Notes: generated from the letters alone by a model not told the origin. Positions 8,356 to 16,342 are shown, counted from the stretch's first letter. The stretch: 64,000 nucleotides of DNA from Nocardia otitidiscaviarum NBRC 14405 (GCF_000308635.1 NZ_BAGD01000071.1:23173-87172); one strand, 5' to 3'. Numbers and translations are program-made.

Positions 8356-9699
8356 ATGCGATCACGCACCGATACCCACCAGCATCCCTACGACTACTAC
8401 TACCGGCCCGGCATGCCGCTGCGCCCGCCGCCGCCCCGGGCGGTGCCGTCGGAGCTGTGGTACCAGCCGCGCCGCGCCATGCTCGGACCGTGGATCGACG
8501 TCCGGCCCGAACCCGTCGACACCCCGCGCACCCGGCTCATGGCCGACCACCTGTGGCAGGGCGACGAGCCCATGGACGCGGTGGTGCGGGCCTTCGCCCG
8601 GATCGGGAACACCCGCTGCCGTGCCCTGCTCGACCAGGCCCTGGCGCACGGTATCGACAGCCTCGACGATCCGCCGCCGGAGCTGGTGGATCTCTTCGCG
8701 CACCTGGACGAGCCGCCGGACTGGTTCGATCCCGAGCTGTGGGAGTACGGACGCCGCCGCTGGATCAATGTCTCCCTGGCCGGGAAGCTGGCCATGGGGG
8801 TGCAGGATTTCATGGGCACCTTCGTGGGCGCGGAGGTGGCCTCGGCCACCGGGGCCACCGGACGTTTCGTCAACGACCCGTATCGGCGCAATCTGGAGAC
8901 CGCGAACTGGTTCCGCAGCGTCACCCTGCCCGGTGCGCTCGACCGCTGGTCGCCGGTGTTCGCCGATACCGTGCGGGTGCGGCTCATGCACGCGCAGGTG
9001 CGCGCCGGGCTGCGCCGCCGCTGGGGTGACGAGCACTTCGCGCTGCACGGCAACCCCATCTCCAACGCCACCACCATGGGGGCGGCCGTCACCTTCGGCA
9101 TCTCGCCGATCTGCTTCGACCATGTGCACGGGCGGCGGTGCGGGACGGCCGAACTCGACGCGGTCATGCACTACTGGGCCTATATCGCCTATGTGTTCGG
9201 GGTCGCCGAGGAGCTGATTCCGCGGTCGGCGCGGGAGGGGATGGAGATGGCTGACTACATGGTGGCGACCGCGGGCACCGCACCGGAGTGGACCGCGACC
9301 ATGGCGGGTGCGGCCACGAAACGGTTCGCGGGCACCGGTGTCGGCGATCGAGCGCGGGCATTGGCGACCGCGCCGCTGGTGGGGCTGTTCGCGTACTACA
9401 GCAGTGACGGTCTGGTGCGGACGCTGCTGGCCGACACCCCGCTGCGCTCGGTGCCGATCCATCCGTGGCGGGAGCTGACCGGGGTCGCGGCCACCGCCGC
9501 GGTGCGCTGGCGCGCGCTCGACGATCGGCTGCCGGGAGCCCGGCGGCGGATGCTACGTCGCTCGCAGCGCGTCGACCCCATGTGGGATGTGAACACCCGG
9601 GTAGCCCGGGTGCTGGCCGCGCGCGCCGGGATTCGCGGCACTCCCTACGATCAGCACGACGGTACGGCCGAGGGTCCGGCGCGCTGCCCGATGCGCTGA
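8356..9699 (+). CDS. Oxygenase MpaB family protein (DUF2236), copy 2
   Basis: A 447-residue protein. After a Tyr/Pro-rich N-terminus (DYYYRPGMPLRPPPPRAV) it has a helical DUF2236-like core, with FARIGNTRCRALLDQALAHG, DPYRRNLETANWFRSV, RVRLMHAQVRAG and HYWAYIAYVFGV. It differs clearly from copy 1, so the two are not a recent duplication. The stop of copy 1 and this ATG are separated by only three bases, implying one transcript. The Arg-rich C-terminus is low in other motifs. Confidence 0.8.
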   Translation: MRSRTDTHQHPYDYYYRPGMPLRPPPPRAVPSELWYQPRRAMLGPWIDVRPEPVDTPRTRLMADHLWQGDEPMDAVVRAFARIGNTRCRALLDQALAHGIDSLDDPPPELVDLFAHLDEPPDWFDPELWEYGRRRWINVSLAGKLAMGVQDFMGTFVGAEVASATGATGRFVNDPYRRNLETANWFRSVTLPGALDRWSPVFADTVRVRLMHAQVRAGLRRRWGDEHFALHGNPISNATTMGAAVTFGISPICFDHVHGRRCGTAELDAVMHYWAYIAYVFGVAEELIPRSAREGMEMADYMVATAGTAPEWTATMAGAATKRFAGTGVGDRARALATAPLVGLFAYYSSDGLVRTLLADTPLRSVPIHPWRELTGVAATAAVRWRALDDRLPGARRRMLRRSQRVDPMWDVNTRVARVLAARAGIRGTPYDQHDGTAEGPARCPMR

Positions 9700-9724
9700 G
9701 CGTCGCGGTGCGGCGTGCCGCGGT

Positions 9725-9793
9725 TGTCGACTGGGCGCTGCCGCGCGTATCGACTGTGCCGTGCCGGGTGTCTCGACTAGCCGGTGCCGCTCG
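9725..9793. repeat. 3 x 23-bp tandem repeat covering a stop codon
   Basis: Three 23-bp units share the pattern T-N-TCGACT...TGCCG...G. The third contains the stop codon and last codons of the minus-strand gene at 9777-10082. A more degenerate fourth copy may precede them. See the stop-codon repeat finding. Confidence 0.7.
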
Positions 9794-10082
9794 CGATGGC
9801 CAGGTAGACGACCATGAGCGTGAACAGGAACCAGCCCGCCCCCTGCCAGATCGGCCACGCCCCGCGCCGCCGCCACGCCCGGAGCGCGAGCACGAAGGCG
9901 AGGATGCCGCCCACCAGCAGCACCGTTCCCGGTACGAAGACGATCACCGCCCGCGAGGGGTCGGTCGCCAGCTCGAGCACGGCGACCGCGAGGGCGGTGA
10001 GCACGACCACGCCGCCGACGTACCAGGCCGCATGCCGGAACATCTTCGGGTCCGACCACCGCTTCTCGACGTCGTTCACCAT
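9777..10082 (-). CDS. Small membrane protein, unknown function
   Basis: A 101-residue protein with a charged start (MVNDVEKRWSDPKMFRHAAWY) and three hydrophobic segments, the last ending at the C-terminus. I do not recognise the family. I chose the ATG at 10082 over a GTG 36 bases upstream. The ATG lies nine bases after a GGGAAC element with GTGT 15 bases further up. This is the same geometry as the leaderless, sigma-F-like promoters at 18-28 kb, and no Shine-Dalgarno sequence is seen. Confidence 0.7.
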   Translation of the reverse strand: MVNDVEKRWSDPKMFRHAAWYVGGVVVLTALAVAVLELATDPSRAVIVFVPGTVLLVGGILAFVLALRAWRRRGAWPIWQGAGWFLFTLMVVYLAIASGTG

Positions 10083-10091
10083 ATGAGGGGA

Positions 10092-10116
10092 GTTCCCGCC
10101 CCCCGCCGCGATACAC
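10092..10116 (-). promoter_or_regulatory. Sigma-F/B-like promoter, leaderless spacing
   Basis: On the minus strand GTGT is followed by 15 bases, GGGAAC, nine bases and then ATG. The -10 deviates from GGGTAY by one base. It is the weakest of the six sites sharing this exact spacing. Confidence 0.45.
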
Positions 10117-10291
10117 ACGACTCGGTACCGGCCGGTCTGCCTGGCCGAGCGCCCACGACTCGGACCTGTGCGGGTACGTGCACTCGCCCGGGCGGGACAT
10201 CCGTGCCGAAGACGTGGGGGTCCGGTCAGGGGTCGGGATGTCGGTGGCGCGGCGCGGAGGTCTGCCTCCTGGTCAGGGAGCCCGCGTCCTC

Positions 10292-10489
10292 GTCGGGAGG
10301 TCTGCGCTGGGTTGGGAGGTCTGCGCTGGGTTGGGAGGTCCGCGCCGGGGTTGGGAGGTCTGCGCTGGGGTTGGGAGGTCCGCGGGTTGGGAGGTCCGCG
10401 CCGGGGTTGGGAAGTCTGCGCCGGAGTCGGGAAGTCCGCGCCCTCGGGGTCAGGTGGTCTGCGCCGGGGTCAGGAAGTCGGCGCCGCCC
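10292..10489. repeat. About ten degenerate 19-20 bp tandem repeats extending from a gene's 3' end
   Basis: Units resemble GGTTGGGAGGTCTGCGCTG. The two rightmost units contain the stop codon and the last codons of the SDR gene (10450-11190), which encode ...FLTPAQTT. The other ~8 units lie beyond the stop and are progressively varied. Unit length is not a multiple of three. It looks like a minisatellite grown out of the gene's own 3' end. Positions 10119-10291 hold no gene I can support. Confidence 0.8.
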
Positions 10490-11190
10490 ACGTAGACGGT
10501 GTGTCCGGGCGGGGCGGTGACCGCGGTGGCGTCGGCGACGGCGGTGGCGAACTCCGCCACCGTCGGTAGTGCGCCGTGGTCGCGGCGGTCGGAGACGGCG
10601 TTCGGGTCGCGGCGTTCGAGCAGGCGCACGATCATGGTGCCGTCGATCATGTCGCCGGATACCACCACGAAATCGATTCCCCGCCCGGCGAAATCATCGC
10701 ACAGCTCGCGCAGTGCCCGCTCTCCGGCCAGTTTGCTGCGGGCGATGGGCTCGTAGCCGCCGGGTACCGGGCGGGTTTCGGAGAAGTGGGCCTGGTGGCT
10801 GGTGACGAAGACGATGCGGCCGCCGGGCCGTAGGTGCGGCAGTGCCAGTCGTGTCAGCCGCAGTTGCGCGTCGCGGTTGACGGCCATGGCGTAGTCGGCC
10901 GCCGCGCCGTGTTCCAGTCCTCCGGAGGCATTGAGCACCAGTACATCCAGTCGCCCGCACTCCGCGACCACCTCCGTGATCAGCCGCGCCGCCGCCTCGG
11001 CATCGGTGATGTCCGCCCCGGCCACCGAGGCGCTGCCGCCCGCGGCCGCGATCTCCGCCGCCACCGTCTCGGCCCGTCGGCGCTTCTCCCGGTAGTTGAT
11101 CACGACGTGATCGCCGCGCGCCGCGAGCACCCGAGCCGTCTCGGCACCTATGCCCCGGGAAGCCCCGGTGATCAACACGATTCGCTGCAC
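10450..11190 (-). CDS. Short-chain dehydrogenase/reductase
   Basis: A 246-residue classical SDR. It has the cofactor motif ITGASRGIGAET at the N-terminus, NYREKRRRA after strand two (suggesting NADP), the LVLNASGG motif, and a catalytic Ser with Tyr/Lys at GYEPIARSKLAGER (YxxxRSK, an unusual gap: the expected YxxxK reads Y-E-P-I-A-R-S-K). The substrate is unknown. It is divergent from the HxlR regulator at 11263, with symmetric sites in the gap, so HxlR probably controls it. The 3' end is embedded in a tandem repeat. Confidence 0.85.
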   Translation of the reverse strand: MQRIVLITGASRGIGAETARVLAARGDHVVINYREKRRRAETVAAEIAAAGGSASVAGADITDAEAAARLITEVVAECGRLDVLVLNASGGLEHGAAADYAMAVNRDAQLRLTRLALPHLRPGGRIVFVTSHQAHFSETRPVPGGYEPIARSKLAGERALRELCDDFAGRGIDFVVVSGDMIDGTMIVRLLERRDPNAVSDRRDHGALPTVAEFATAVADATAVTAPPGHTVYVGGADFLTPAQTT

Positions 11191-11231
11191 GCGCCCACTC
11201 CGTCCGCTCGTCCTGGCCCCCGCGCCAATGC

Positions 11232-11270
11232 TTCTGATTCAGAACCACTATCCTGCTTCTAAATGAGAAG
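11232..11270. promoter_or_regulatory. Two palindromes in the SDR/HxlR gap, one over the start codon
   Basis: TTCTGATTCAGAA (11232-11244) is a perfect 6-bp-arm palindrome. CTTCTAAATGAGAAG (11256-11270) has 5-bp arms and spans the HxlR ATG at 11263. TATCCT (11250-11255) could be the -10, which would put transcription start at or next to the ATG. The arrangement fits HxlR autorepression. Confidence 0.55.
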
Positions 11271-11604
11271 TGCAAGCGAACCTCCCGCCGCCAGCCGCGC
11301 CGATGCCGCGGATCTGCCCCTGCTGGCGGTGATGGATCTGGTGGGGCAGCGGTGGGTGCTGCGGGTGCTGTGGGAACTCGAGCCCGGTCCGCTCGGATTT
11401 CTGGAGCTGCGCCGCCGGATGGGCAACTGCTCGTCGAGCATGCTCTCGGTGCGATTGCAGCGGTTGCAGAGTGCGGGCGCGGTGGTCAAGCAAACCGATA
11501 GGAGCTACGAGTTGACCCCTGCCGGAAGGGAACTCGCGACCGCGCTGGAGCCGCTGTGGGCGTGGTCGCGCCGGTGGTCGGGGGCGCTCGCCGACGACGC
11601 GTGA
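11263..11604 (+). CDS. HxlR-family transcriptional regulator
   Basis: A 113-residue winged-helix regulator. It has the HxlR pattern LAVMDLVGQRWVLRVLWEL, then GPLGFLELRRRMGNCSSSMLSVRLQRL, then DRSYELTPAGRELATAL. These proteins often sense redox or electrophiles and control a neighbouring oxidoreductase. Here the divergent SDR is the obvious candidate. There is no clear Shine-Dalgarno, so the message may be leaderless. Confidence 0.88.
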   Translation: MRSASEPPAASRADAADLPLLAVMDLVGQRWVLRVLWELEPGPLGFLELRRRMGNCSSSMLSVRLQRLQSAGAVVKQTDRSYELTPAGRELATALEPLWAWSRRWSGALADDA

Positions 11605-11762
11605 GCGAACTCCGGGCGCGTCGGCGTGCCGCCTGCCGTGCCGTGCGCCCGCCGCGCCACGAGGCGATTCCCGGCAAATCCCGCGATTCCGCACGCATGT
11701 GCGGTTTGCCCGGTTAACACTTAAGCTGTCTGGGACGTAATACGGGTATGGAAGGTGCCAAG

Positions 11763-12548
11763 ATGGGAGAGCGGACGGTCGTCGCGGACGTCGCGGATGA
11801 GCTCGCGCGGCGCGTCGCGTTCGGGCAGTACGCCCCCGGCGAGCTGATGCCGTCCGTCCGACAGGTCGCGGACGAGTTCAAGATGAATCGTGCGACGGCA
11901 CAGCTGATTCTGGGACGCCTGGAATCCTACGGTTTCGTCGATGCGCACCGCGGCAAGGGATTCACGATTCGGGATGTGCGCACCGAGGGCGGGGTGGAGG
12001 TGTACCGCCGCCTGTTCCGGCTGTCCATGCCCATGCCGGAGGTCGCCCTGGAGATGTTCGGCAGCATTGTCGACGAGGAGCGGGCCATCGTGCTCGACAC
12101 CCTGCTCGACTACACCGAGGGGGAGCGTCGCCTCGATCCCGCGGTGCTCAAGGCCGATATCGACGAGCTGGAATCCATTGCGCGCAGCAAGGATCCGGAC
12201 CCCCGGCGGATGCTCACCATCGAGCTCGCACTGCTGCGCCGGTTGCAGACCGCCCTCGGTCACACCATGCAGCGCGCCGTACTGAACTCCATCGGCGATA
12301 TGGTCCTGGAGGTACCGGAGGCGGTGCAGGCATACTTCGCGGCCTCACCGGATCTGCACGTGCTGGTCTGGCGGGCGCTGGTGGCGGTGTGGGATTCCGA
12401 CGGCGGCCCCAGCGAGGCGCAGTTGGCGTTGTTCGAGGACCTGTTCGGGATGTACCACCAGAAGGTGGTGGCGAAGTTCGTCGAACTCGTCGGTGTGGAC
12501 ACCGCCGCGGCGACCGGAGGGCCGGTGCGGCACGCCGCCACCGCATAA
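11763..12548 (+). CDS. GntR-family transcriptional regulator
   Basis: A 261-residue regulator. The N-terminal GntR winged helix (DELARRVAFGQYAPGELMPSV, then ADEFKMNRATAQLILGRLES) is followed by a helical ~160-residue sensor domain resembling the FadR/FCD type. The ATG at 11763 is preferred because GGAAGG lies seven bases before it; another ATG at 11748 is in frame. No divergent partner is present, so targets are unknown. An 11-bp sequence, TGTCTGGGACG, occurs both upstream (11727) and just downstream (12562) of the gene. Confidence 0.85.
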   Translation: MGERTVVADVADELARRVAFGQYAPGELMPSVRQVADEFKMNRATAQLILGRLESYGFVDAHRGKGFTIRDVRTEGGVEVYRRLFRLSMPMPEVALEMFGSIVDEERAIVLDTLLDYTEGERRLDPAVLKADIDELESIARSKDPDPRRMLTIELALLRRLQTALGHTMQRAVLNSIGDMVLEVPEAVQAYFAASPDLHVLVWRALVAVWDSDGGPSEAQLALFEDLFGMYHQKVVAKFVELVGVDTAAATGGPVRHAATA

Positions 12549-12621
12549 CGCTCGGTCTCATTGTCTGGGACGAGAATTCCCGACTGCCGGAAATGTCGGA
12601 AATCCGGTGAGTCGTTCGCGA

Positions 12622-12915
12622 TTACTGCCCGATGGCGGCGTTCATGATGGTGCCCGCGCTGGTGGCGACAATGCCGCCCACGAGCGCGGCCGCCACCCGC
12701 TTGGGTGATTCGAGCGGCCCGCCCTGCCATTTCTCCCAGGCGAACTTACCGCCCGCGTAGATAATCGCGAGGGTGCCGGCCAGGAGTACGAACCAGGTGA
12801 AGTAGCGGACCAGCTTGAGTAGCTTGTCCGCTACCGGTGGCGTCTCCGGCGTGGGATTGAAGACCTGTGCGTACAGGTCGGCGGTGATCAAATCCTGTGC
12901 GACAGTCACTATCAT
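12622..12915 (-). CDS. Small two-helix membrane protein, pilin-subunit-like topology
   Basis: A 97-residue protein with two hydrophobic segments (YFTWFVLLAGTLAIIYAGGKF and VAAALVGGIVATSAGTI) joined by a short charged loop. This resembles VirB2/TrbC-like subunits and small actinobacterial conjugation-associated membrane proteins. No other conjugation genes are nearby, so this is only a topological likeness. The start MIVTVAQD at 12915 is chosen because residues upstream look non-coding. Confidence 0.6.
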   Translation of the reverse strand: MIVTVAQDLITADLYAQVFNPTPETPPVADKLLKLVRYFTWFVLLAGTLAIIYAGGKFAWEKWQGGPLESPKRVAAALVGGIVATSAGTIMNAAIGQ

Positions 12916-13014
12916 CTCGGCGCTCGTTCCAGTGGCGTTCGTTCCCTCTATCGGGGGTACCCGCCGCATGCGCTGGTACGCAAGGGAATCCCGCCGACGA
13001 CGTCGGCGCTGGGG

Positions 13015-13227
13015 TCAGTCGTCGTCGCAGTCCGCGGAGAGGAAGGCCACCGCCGCCAGATACTGTCTGCAGGCGAAGTGCTGGTCATGGGCGCGCAGTA
13101 CGGCCCGTGCCTGTCGATAGGTGAGAGCGCGCGGCTCCACCGAGCAGTCACCGTTGATATCGGTGAAATGAGCTTTTCCGGACCCGATGGAGCGAGGTGT
13201 ACCGGAATGCTGAAGCATCTGAGTCAT
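13015..13227 (-). CDS. 70-residue protein with A-x-A-h-h-x3-D-x-H motif, palindrome-controlled
   Basis: A short soluble protein with an acidic C-terminus (SADCDDD) and three Cys. I do not recognise a family. Its second half (QARAVLRAHDQHFACRQYL) shares the spacing A-x-A-h-h-x3-D-x-H-h with the 82-residue protein at 15970-16218 (AHAMVNDWDLHL). Both genes have the same 18-bp palindrome 106-125 bases upstream. The ATG at 13227 is chosen; a longer frame adds a Pro/Gly-rich head. Confidence 0.6.
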   Translation of the reverse strand: MTQMLQHSGTPRSIGSGKAHFTDINGDCSVEPRALTYRQARAVLRAHDQHFACRQYLAAVAFLSADCDDD

Positions 13228-13332
13228 GGGGACGCCTCTGGCCGCTGAGATATCGGATGGCGACGCTGGCTCGGCGCTTCCTGTACCGCCCGGACATTCC
13301 GGCCTGTTCGTCATCACGAGTTTAAGGTGGCG

Positions 13333-13364
13333 GATCGTGCAGATGCAAGTACATCTGCACGATC
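13333..13364. promoter_or_regulatory. Perfect 13-bp-arm inverted repeat containing CAGATGCAAGTACATCTG
   Basis: A perfect inverted repeat with 13-bp arms and a 6-base CAAGTA spacer. It lies between the stop of the methyltransferase gene and the start of the 70-residue gene. The central 18 bp are identical to a site at 16343. It is a strong operator candidate for the 70-residue gene, and could also act as a hairpin after the methyltransferase. Confidence 0.7.
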
Positions 13365-13412
13365 GAGCCTAGGTGTTGCGCGGCTTTCGTCCGGTTCGGT
13401 GTTGTTGTGGCG

Positions 13413-14207
13413 TCAGGGTTTACGCGCCACGCCCCCGTATGCGGAGACATCCTGGATCGAACCCACCTGTGCCGGGTCGACCCGCCACCGGGTGATGGGA
13501 ACGAAGCCGGGTTCGACCAACTCCAGGCCCTCGAAGACGGCCGCCAGTTGCTCCTGGGTGCGGGGCTCGTAGGGAACTCCGCCGGACTTGGTGTACTCCT
13601 CGCACAGCTTCACGTAGTTCGGATTGTCGACGGTGCCATCCCAGAAGACCAGATAGCTGCCGGAGGGGACGGCGTCGAGCACGGTGCGGACGATATGGCG
13701 CATATCCTCGTAACTGCGCGCGTGGCCGAGTACCCCCATAAACATGACACCGACCGGTTGGCTGAAATTCAGTACCTGGCGGGCGGAGACCAGAATGTTC
13801 TCCGGTTCGTGGAAATCGGCGTCGACATAGGTGGTGACCCCCTCCTCGGTGGTGGTGGTCAGTAGGGCCCGCGCGTGCGCGAGTACCAGCGGGTCGTTGT
13901 CGACGTAGACCACCTTGGCCTCGGGGGCGATGCCCTGCGCGACCTCGTGGGTGTTCTGCATGGTGGGCAGGCCGGTGCCGATATCGAGGAACTGGCGCAG
14001 ACCCACCTCCCCGGCGAGGAAGCGCACGGCGCGGATGAGGAACTGCCGGGACTGCACGGCCATGGCGGAGATATCCGGGTCGATCTCGAGGCTGGCGTCG
14101 CCGACCACCCGGTCGATGTCGTAATTGTCCTTGCCGCCCATCCAGTAGTTCCAGATCCGTGCGGAGTGGGGGATGTCGGTTCGGATCGCGGGATCGGTGT
14201 CGGACAT
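13413..14207 (-). CDS. SAM-dependent methyltransferase (DUF574 type)
   Basis: A 264-residue protein of the actinobacterial DUF574 methyltransferase-like group. Visible blocks are ARIWNYWMGGKDNYDIDR near the start, the SAM-binding loop FLDIGTGLPTMQNTHEVA, VVYVDNDPLVLAHARALL, and MFMGVLGH. The target is unknown. These genes are commonly found beside XRE-DUF5753/DUF397 pairs, as here. The ATG at 14207 has GAGGAGAACC just before it. It is divergent from the DUF397 gene across a 343-base gap. Confidence 0.88.
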   Translation of the reverse strand: MSDTDPAIRTDIPHSARIWNYWMGGKDNYDIDRVVGDASLEIDPDISAMAVQSRQFLIRAVRFLAGEVGLRQFLDIGTGLPTMQNTHEVAQGIAPEAKVVYVDNDPLVLAHARALLTTTTEEGVTTYVDADFHEPENILVSARQVLNFSQPVGVMFMGVLGHARSYEDMRHIVRTVLDAVPSGSYLVFWDGTVDNPNYVKLCEEYTKSGGVPYEPRTQEQLAAVFEGLELVEPGFVPITRWRVDPAQVGSIQDVSAYGGVARKP

Positions 14208-14550
14208 GAGGTTCTCCTCGGCGAGAGTGCGCATGCGAACGGATGCTGATCTGCCCAGTGACAGTACAAGATTCGGCAAATCCGGACTTGCTGGACGGGG
14301 GATTCGCCTCGGGGATTAAACGTACCGACCAGTCGTTAATGCCTGTTTCGGTTTGCAACTTCGCAATGTGCGAGCTTCATCAAGATCAAAGCTGTTGTGT
14401 TGCAAAGGATCAGGTATGCGCAAGGGGATCGATAGCGAGCAATCTGCGTGCTATCGTTCTGGTTGCGGTTGCAACTGTAAGAACATCTGATCGAACGTTT
14501 GCAAGTACTGGGCACACCGTCTGCGGGCGGTACTTGGCAAGGAGTCGGAA
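14208..14550. promoter_or_regulatory. AT-richer divergent control region with repeated TTGCAA and the shared operator core
   Basis: No gene is seen in these 343 bases, which are visibly less GC-rich than their neighbours. TTGCAA occurs at 14353, 14400, 14469 and 14499. At 14500-14508 TGCAAGTAC matches the centre of the palindromes at 13333 and 16343, and ACATCTG at 14483 matches one of their arms. The region probably holds promoters for both the methyltransferase and the DUF397/XRE pair. Confidence 0.5.
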
Positions 14551-14781
14551 ATGACACGCACATCGGCAACCCGTATCGATCCCTCGGAACTCGCCTGGCG
14601 CAAGAGCACTTTCAGCAATCCGAGCGGAAACTGCGTGGAGGTGGCGGAACTGTCCAACGGTCTGGTGGCCATGCGGAACTCGCGTGACCCGCTGGGCTCG
14701 GTGCTGGTGTACACCCGCCCCGAGATCGATGCGTTCCTGCGCGGCGCGAAGAGCGGAGAGTTCGACGATTTGGCGCGCTGA
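14551..14781 (+). CDS. DUF397 protein
   Basis: A 76-residue protein with the family layout: LAWRKSTFSNPSGNCVEVAEL, then VAMRNSRDPLGSVLVYTRPEIDAFL. DUF397 proteins are small partners, often of the XRE-DUF5753 regulator next to them. Here that gene follows 87 bases downstream on the same strand. An AAGGAG lies before the ATG. A role as antagonist or co-factor of the regulator is inference from family context. Confidence 0.9.
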   Translation: MTRTSATRIDPSELAWRKSTFSNPSGNCVEVAELSNGLVAMRNSRDPLGSVLVYTRPEIDAFLRGAKSGEFDDLAR

Positions 14782-14868
14782 AAGGTAGCATTGGCAATCG
14801 GCGCGGTGGTTCGCGACGATGGGTTGTGGTCCACTGCCGGCATAACCCGAGCATCGGAGTGAGACCCA

Positions 14869-15753
14869 ATGATCGCAGAATCGGCTGTACACGGTCGGGT
14901 GGATTCCACTGTCGCCGAGCGTGGCCCGACTGCCCTGCGCATCGCCGTCGGGGGTCAGCTGCGCAAGTTGCGCGAGGCGAACAACATCACGCGCGAAGCC
15001 GCTGGTGAACACATCCGCGGCTCGCACGCGAAGATCAGCCGCCTGGAACTCGGGCGGACCGGATTCAAGGAACGCGACGTCCGGGATCTGTTGACGCTCT
15101 ACGGCGTCGACGATCCCGGCGAACGCGAGGCGTTCCTGGATCTGGTCCGCAAGGCGAACCAGACCGGCTGGTGGCACCGCTTCGGAGATCTGCTGCCGCC
15201 CTGGTTCGAGACCTATCTCGGACTCGAGCACGCGGCCAAGAGCATTCGTACCTACGAGGGCCAGCTGGTGCCGGGGTTGTTGCAGACCCCGGACTACGCC
15301 CGCTCGGTGGTGGCGCTCGGGCACGACGCCGATGCCGAGCGTCGGGTCTCGCTGCGTCGTCGTCGGCAGGAGCTGCTGACCGCACCGGGCGCACCGAGCT
15401 TCTGGGCGGTGCTGGACGAGGCGGTGCTGCATCGTCCCGTGGGTGGTGAGAAGGTGCTGGCCGAGCAGATCGAGCATCTGGTGGAGATGTCGAAGCTGCC
15501 CAATATCACCATTCAGGTGCTGCCCTACACCGCCGGCGGCCACGCCGCGGCGGGCAGCTCGTTCACCATGCTGCGCTTCGCCGAGCCCGAACTCCCGGAC
15601 ATCGTCTATCTGGAGCAGTTGACCAGCGCCCTCTACCTGGACCGTCGTCAGGATCTGGAGCTGTACCGGCAGGTCATGGACCAGCTGAGCGTGCAGGCCG
15701 AGGCGCCGGAACGGTCGCGGGCGAAGCTGCTGGAAATCGCTGAGCGGCTGTGA
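14869..15753 (+). CDS. XRE-family regulator with DUF5753 domain
   Basis: A 294-residue protein. Residues ~20-80 form an XRE helix-turn-helix (GGQLRKLREANNITREAAGEH, then SHAKISRLELGR). The rest is a DUF5753 domain with the hallmark TYEGQLVPGLLQTPDYAR, RRRRQELL, and FWAVLDEAVLHRPVGG. This is the SCO-type pairing with DUF397. I infer that it recognises the TGCAAGTAC core found at its own operon and at two flanking palindromes. Two hairpins follow the stop. Confidence 0.9.
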   Translation: MIAESAVHGRVDSTVAERGPTALRIAVGGQLRKLREANNITREAAGEHIRGSHAKISRLELGRTGFKERDVRDLLTLYGVDDPGEREAFLDLVRKANQTGWWHRFGDLLPPWFETYLGLEHAAKSIRTYEGQLVPGLLQTPDYARSVVALGHDADAERRVSLRRRRQELLTAPGAPSFWAVLDEAVLHRPVGGEKVLAEQIEHLVEMSKLPNITIQVLPYTAGGHAAAGSSFTMLRFAEPELPDIVYLEQLTSALYLDRRQDLELYRQVMDQLSVQAEAPERSRAKLLEIAERL

Positions 15754-15777
15754 GCGCGGAAAGCATGTGAGACAGCG

Positions 15778-15810
15778 GAACTCCGGGGCCGAGCGGCGGC
15801 CCCGGAGTTC
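15778..15810 (+). terminator. Rho-independent-type hairpin after the XRE gene
   Basis: GAACTCCGGGGCC pairs perfectly with GGCCCCGGAGTTC around a 7-base loop, 25 bases after the stop. There is no U-run, as is usual in high-GC actinobacteria. Confidence 0.75.
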
Positions 15811-15848
15811 GCGCGTGCGCTGGTCCCGACATCACGGACAGGGCTGGC

Positions 15849-15880
15849 AACAAGGCTCACGCGGCAAACAAGGCTCACGC
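15849..15880. repeat. Two copies of AACAAGGCTCACGC
   Basis: A 14-bp direct repeat with 18-base period lies between the two hairpins behind the XRE gene. The second copy runs into the left arm of the next hairpin. Confidence 0.6.
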
Positions 15881-15917
15881 CGGAGGGGTCGCCACCCAGG
15901 TGGCGGCCCCTCCGGCG
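15878..15917. terminator. Second strong hairpin, near-perfect 17-bp stem
   Basis: A 17-bp stem (CGCCGGAGGGG... with ...CCCCTCCGGCG, one G-T pair) with a 5-base loop. It stands between the XRE gene and the convergent 82-residue gene and can serve both strands. Confidence 0.7.
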
Positions 15918-15969
15918 TGTTCGGGCCTGACCCGGAGCGGGTCGAACCCTGCGGCGTATGAGCCGGGAT

Positions 15970-16218
15970 CTACTGCCGGATGAAGCTCGAGGCGATGCGC
16001 CAGAACGCTTCCGGCTGCATCAGATGTAGATCCCAATCGTTCACCATCGCGTGTGCGGTGGTGACGATTCGCTCGATATCGAAATCGTACCGAGTGGCCG
16101 CTCCGGTGGATTCGACCTTATCGATCACGAATGCCGTTGCCGTCTCGCGGGAATAGTGCTGTTCGTGCCGACTATCGTCGGCGAACCCGAGTCGGCTGAG
16201 GTTGATTGGCTGATTCAT
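15970..16218 (-). CDS. 82-residue protein with A-x-A-h-h-x3-D-x-H motif, palindrome-controlled
   Basis: A short soluble protein starting MNQPINLSRLGF. Its C-terminal half (VTTAHAMVNDWDLHLMQPE) shares the spacing A-x-A-h-h-x3-D-x-H-h with the 70-residue protein at 13015-13227; the rest differs. I do not recognise a family. Its upstream region carries the same 18-bp palindrome. The ATG at 16218 is preferred to an upstream one because AGGGGCG precedes it. It probably acts with the XRE/DUF397/methyltransferase trio that lies between the two copies. Confidence 0.6.
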   Translation of the reverse strand: MNQPINLSRLGFADDSRHEQHYSRETATAFVIDKVESTGAATRYDFDIERIVTTAHAMVNDWDLHLMQPEAFWRIASSFIRQ

Positions 16219-16342
16219 GCGAACGCCCCTGACGCCAGGCCGCCGGCTAATCGTCGGCGAAGAATCGCCGACCATTCACCGCACGGCTGTCTGGTAGTCC
16301 CCTGTTTGCCTTACAGGCATGAGTCTATGACCCTGCTCCGCA

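Noticed and set aside
10292..10489. Repeat array looked at as a CRISPR
   Set aside because: Units are contiguous and degenerate with no unique spacers, and no cas genes are present.
11743..11748. GGGTAT before the GntR gene as a sigma-F promoter
   Set aside because: The bases 15 upstream read GCTG, not GNNT, and the hexamer touches the first ATG.
12622..12915. Conjugative-element gene (VirB2/TrbC)
   Set aside because: Only the two-helix layout fits; no relaxase, coupling protein or att sites are nearby.
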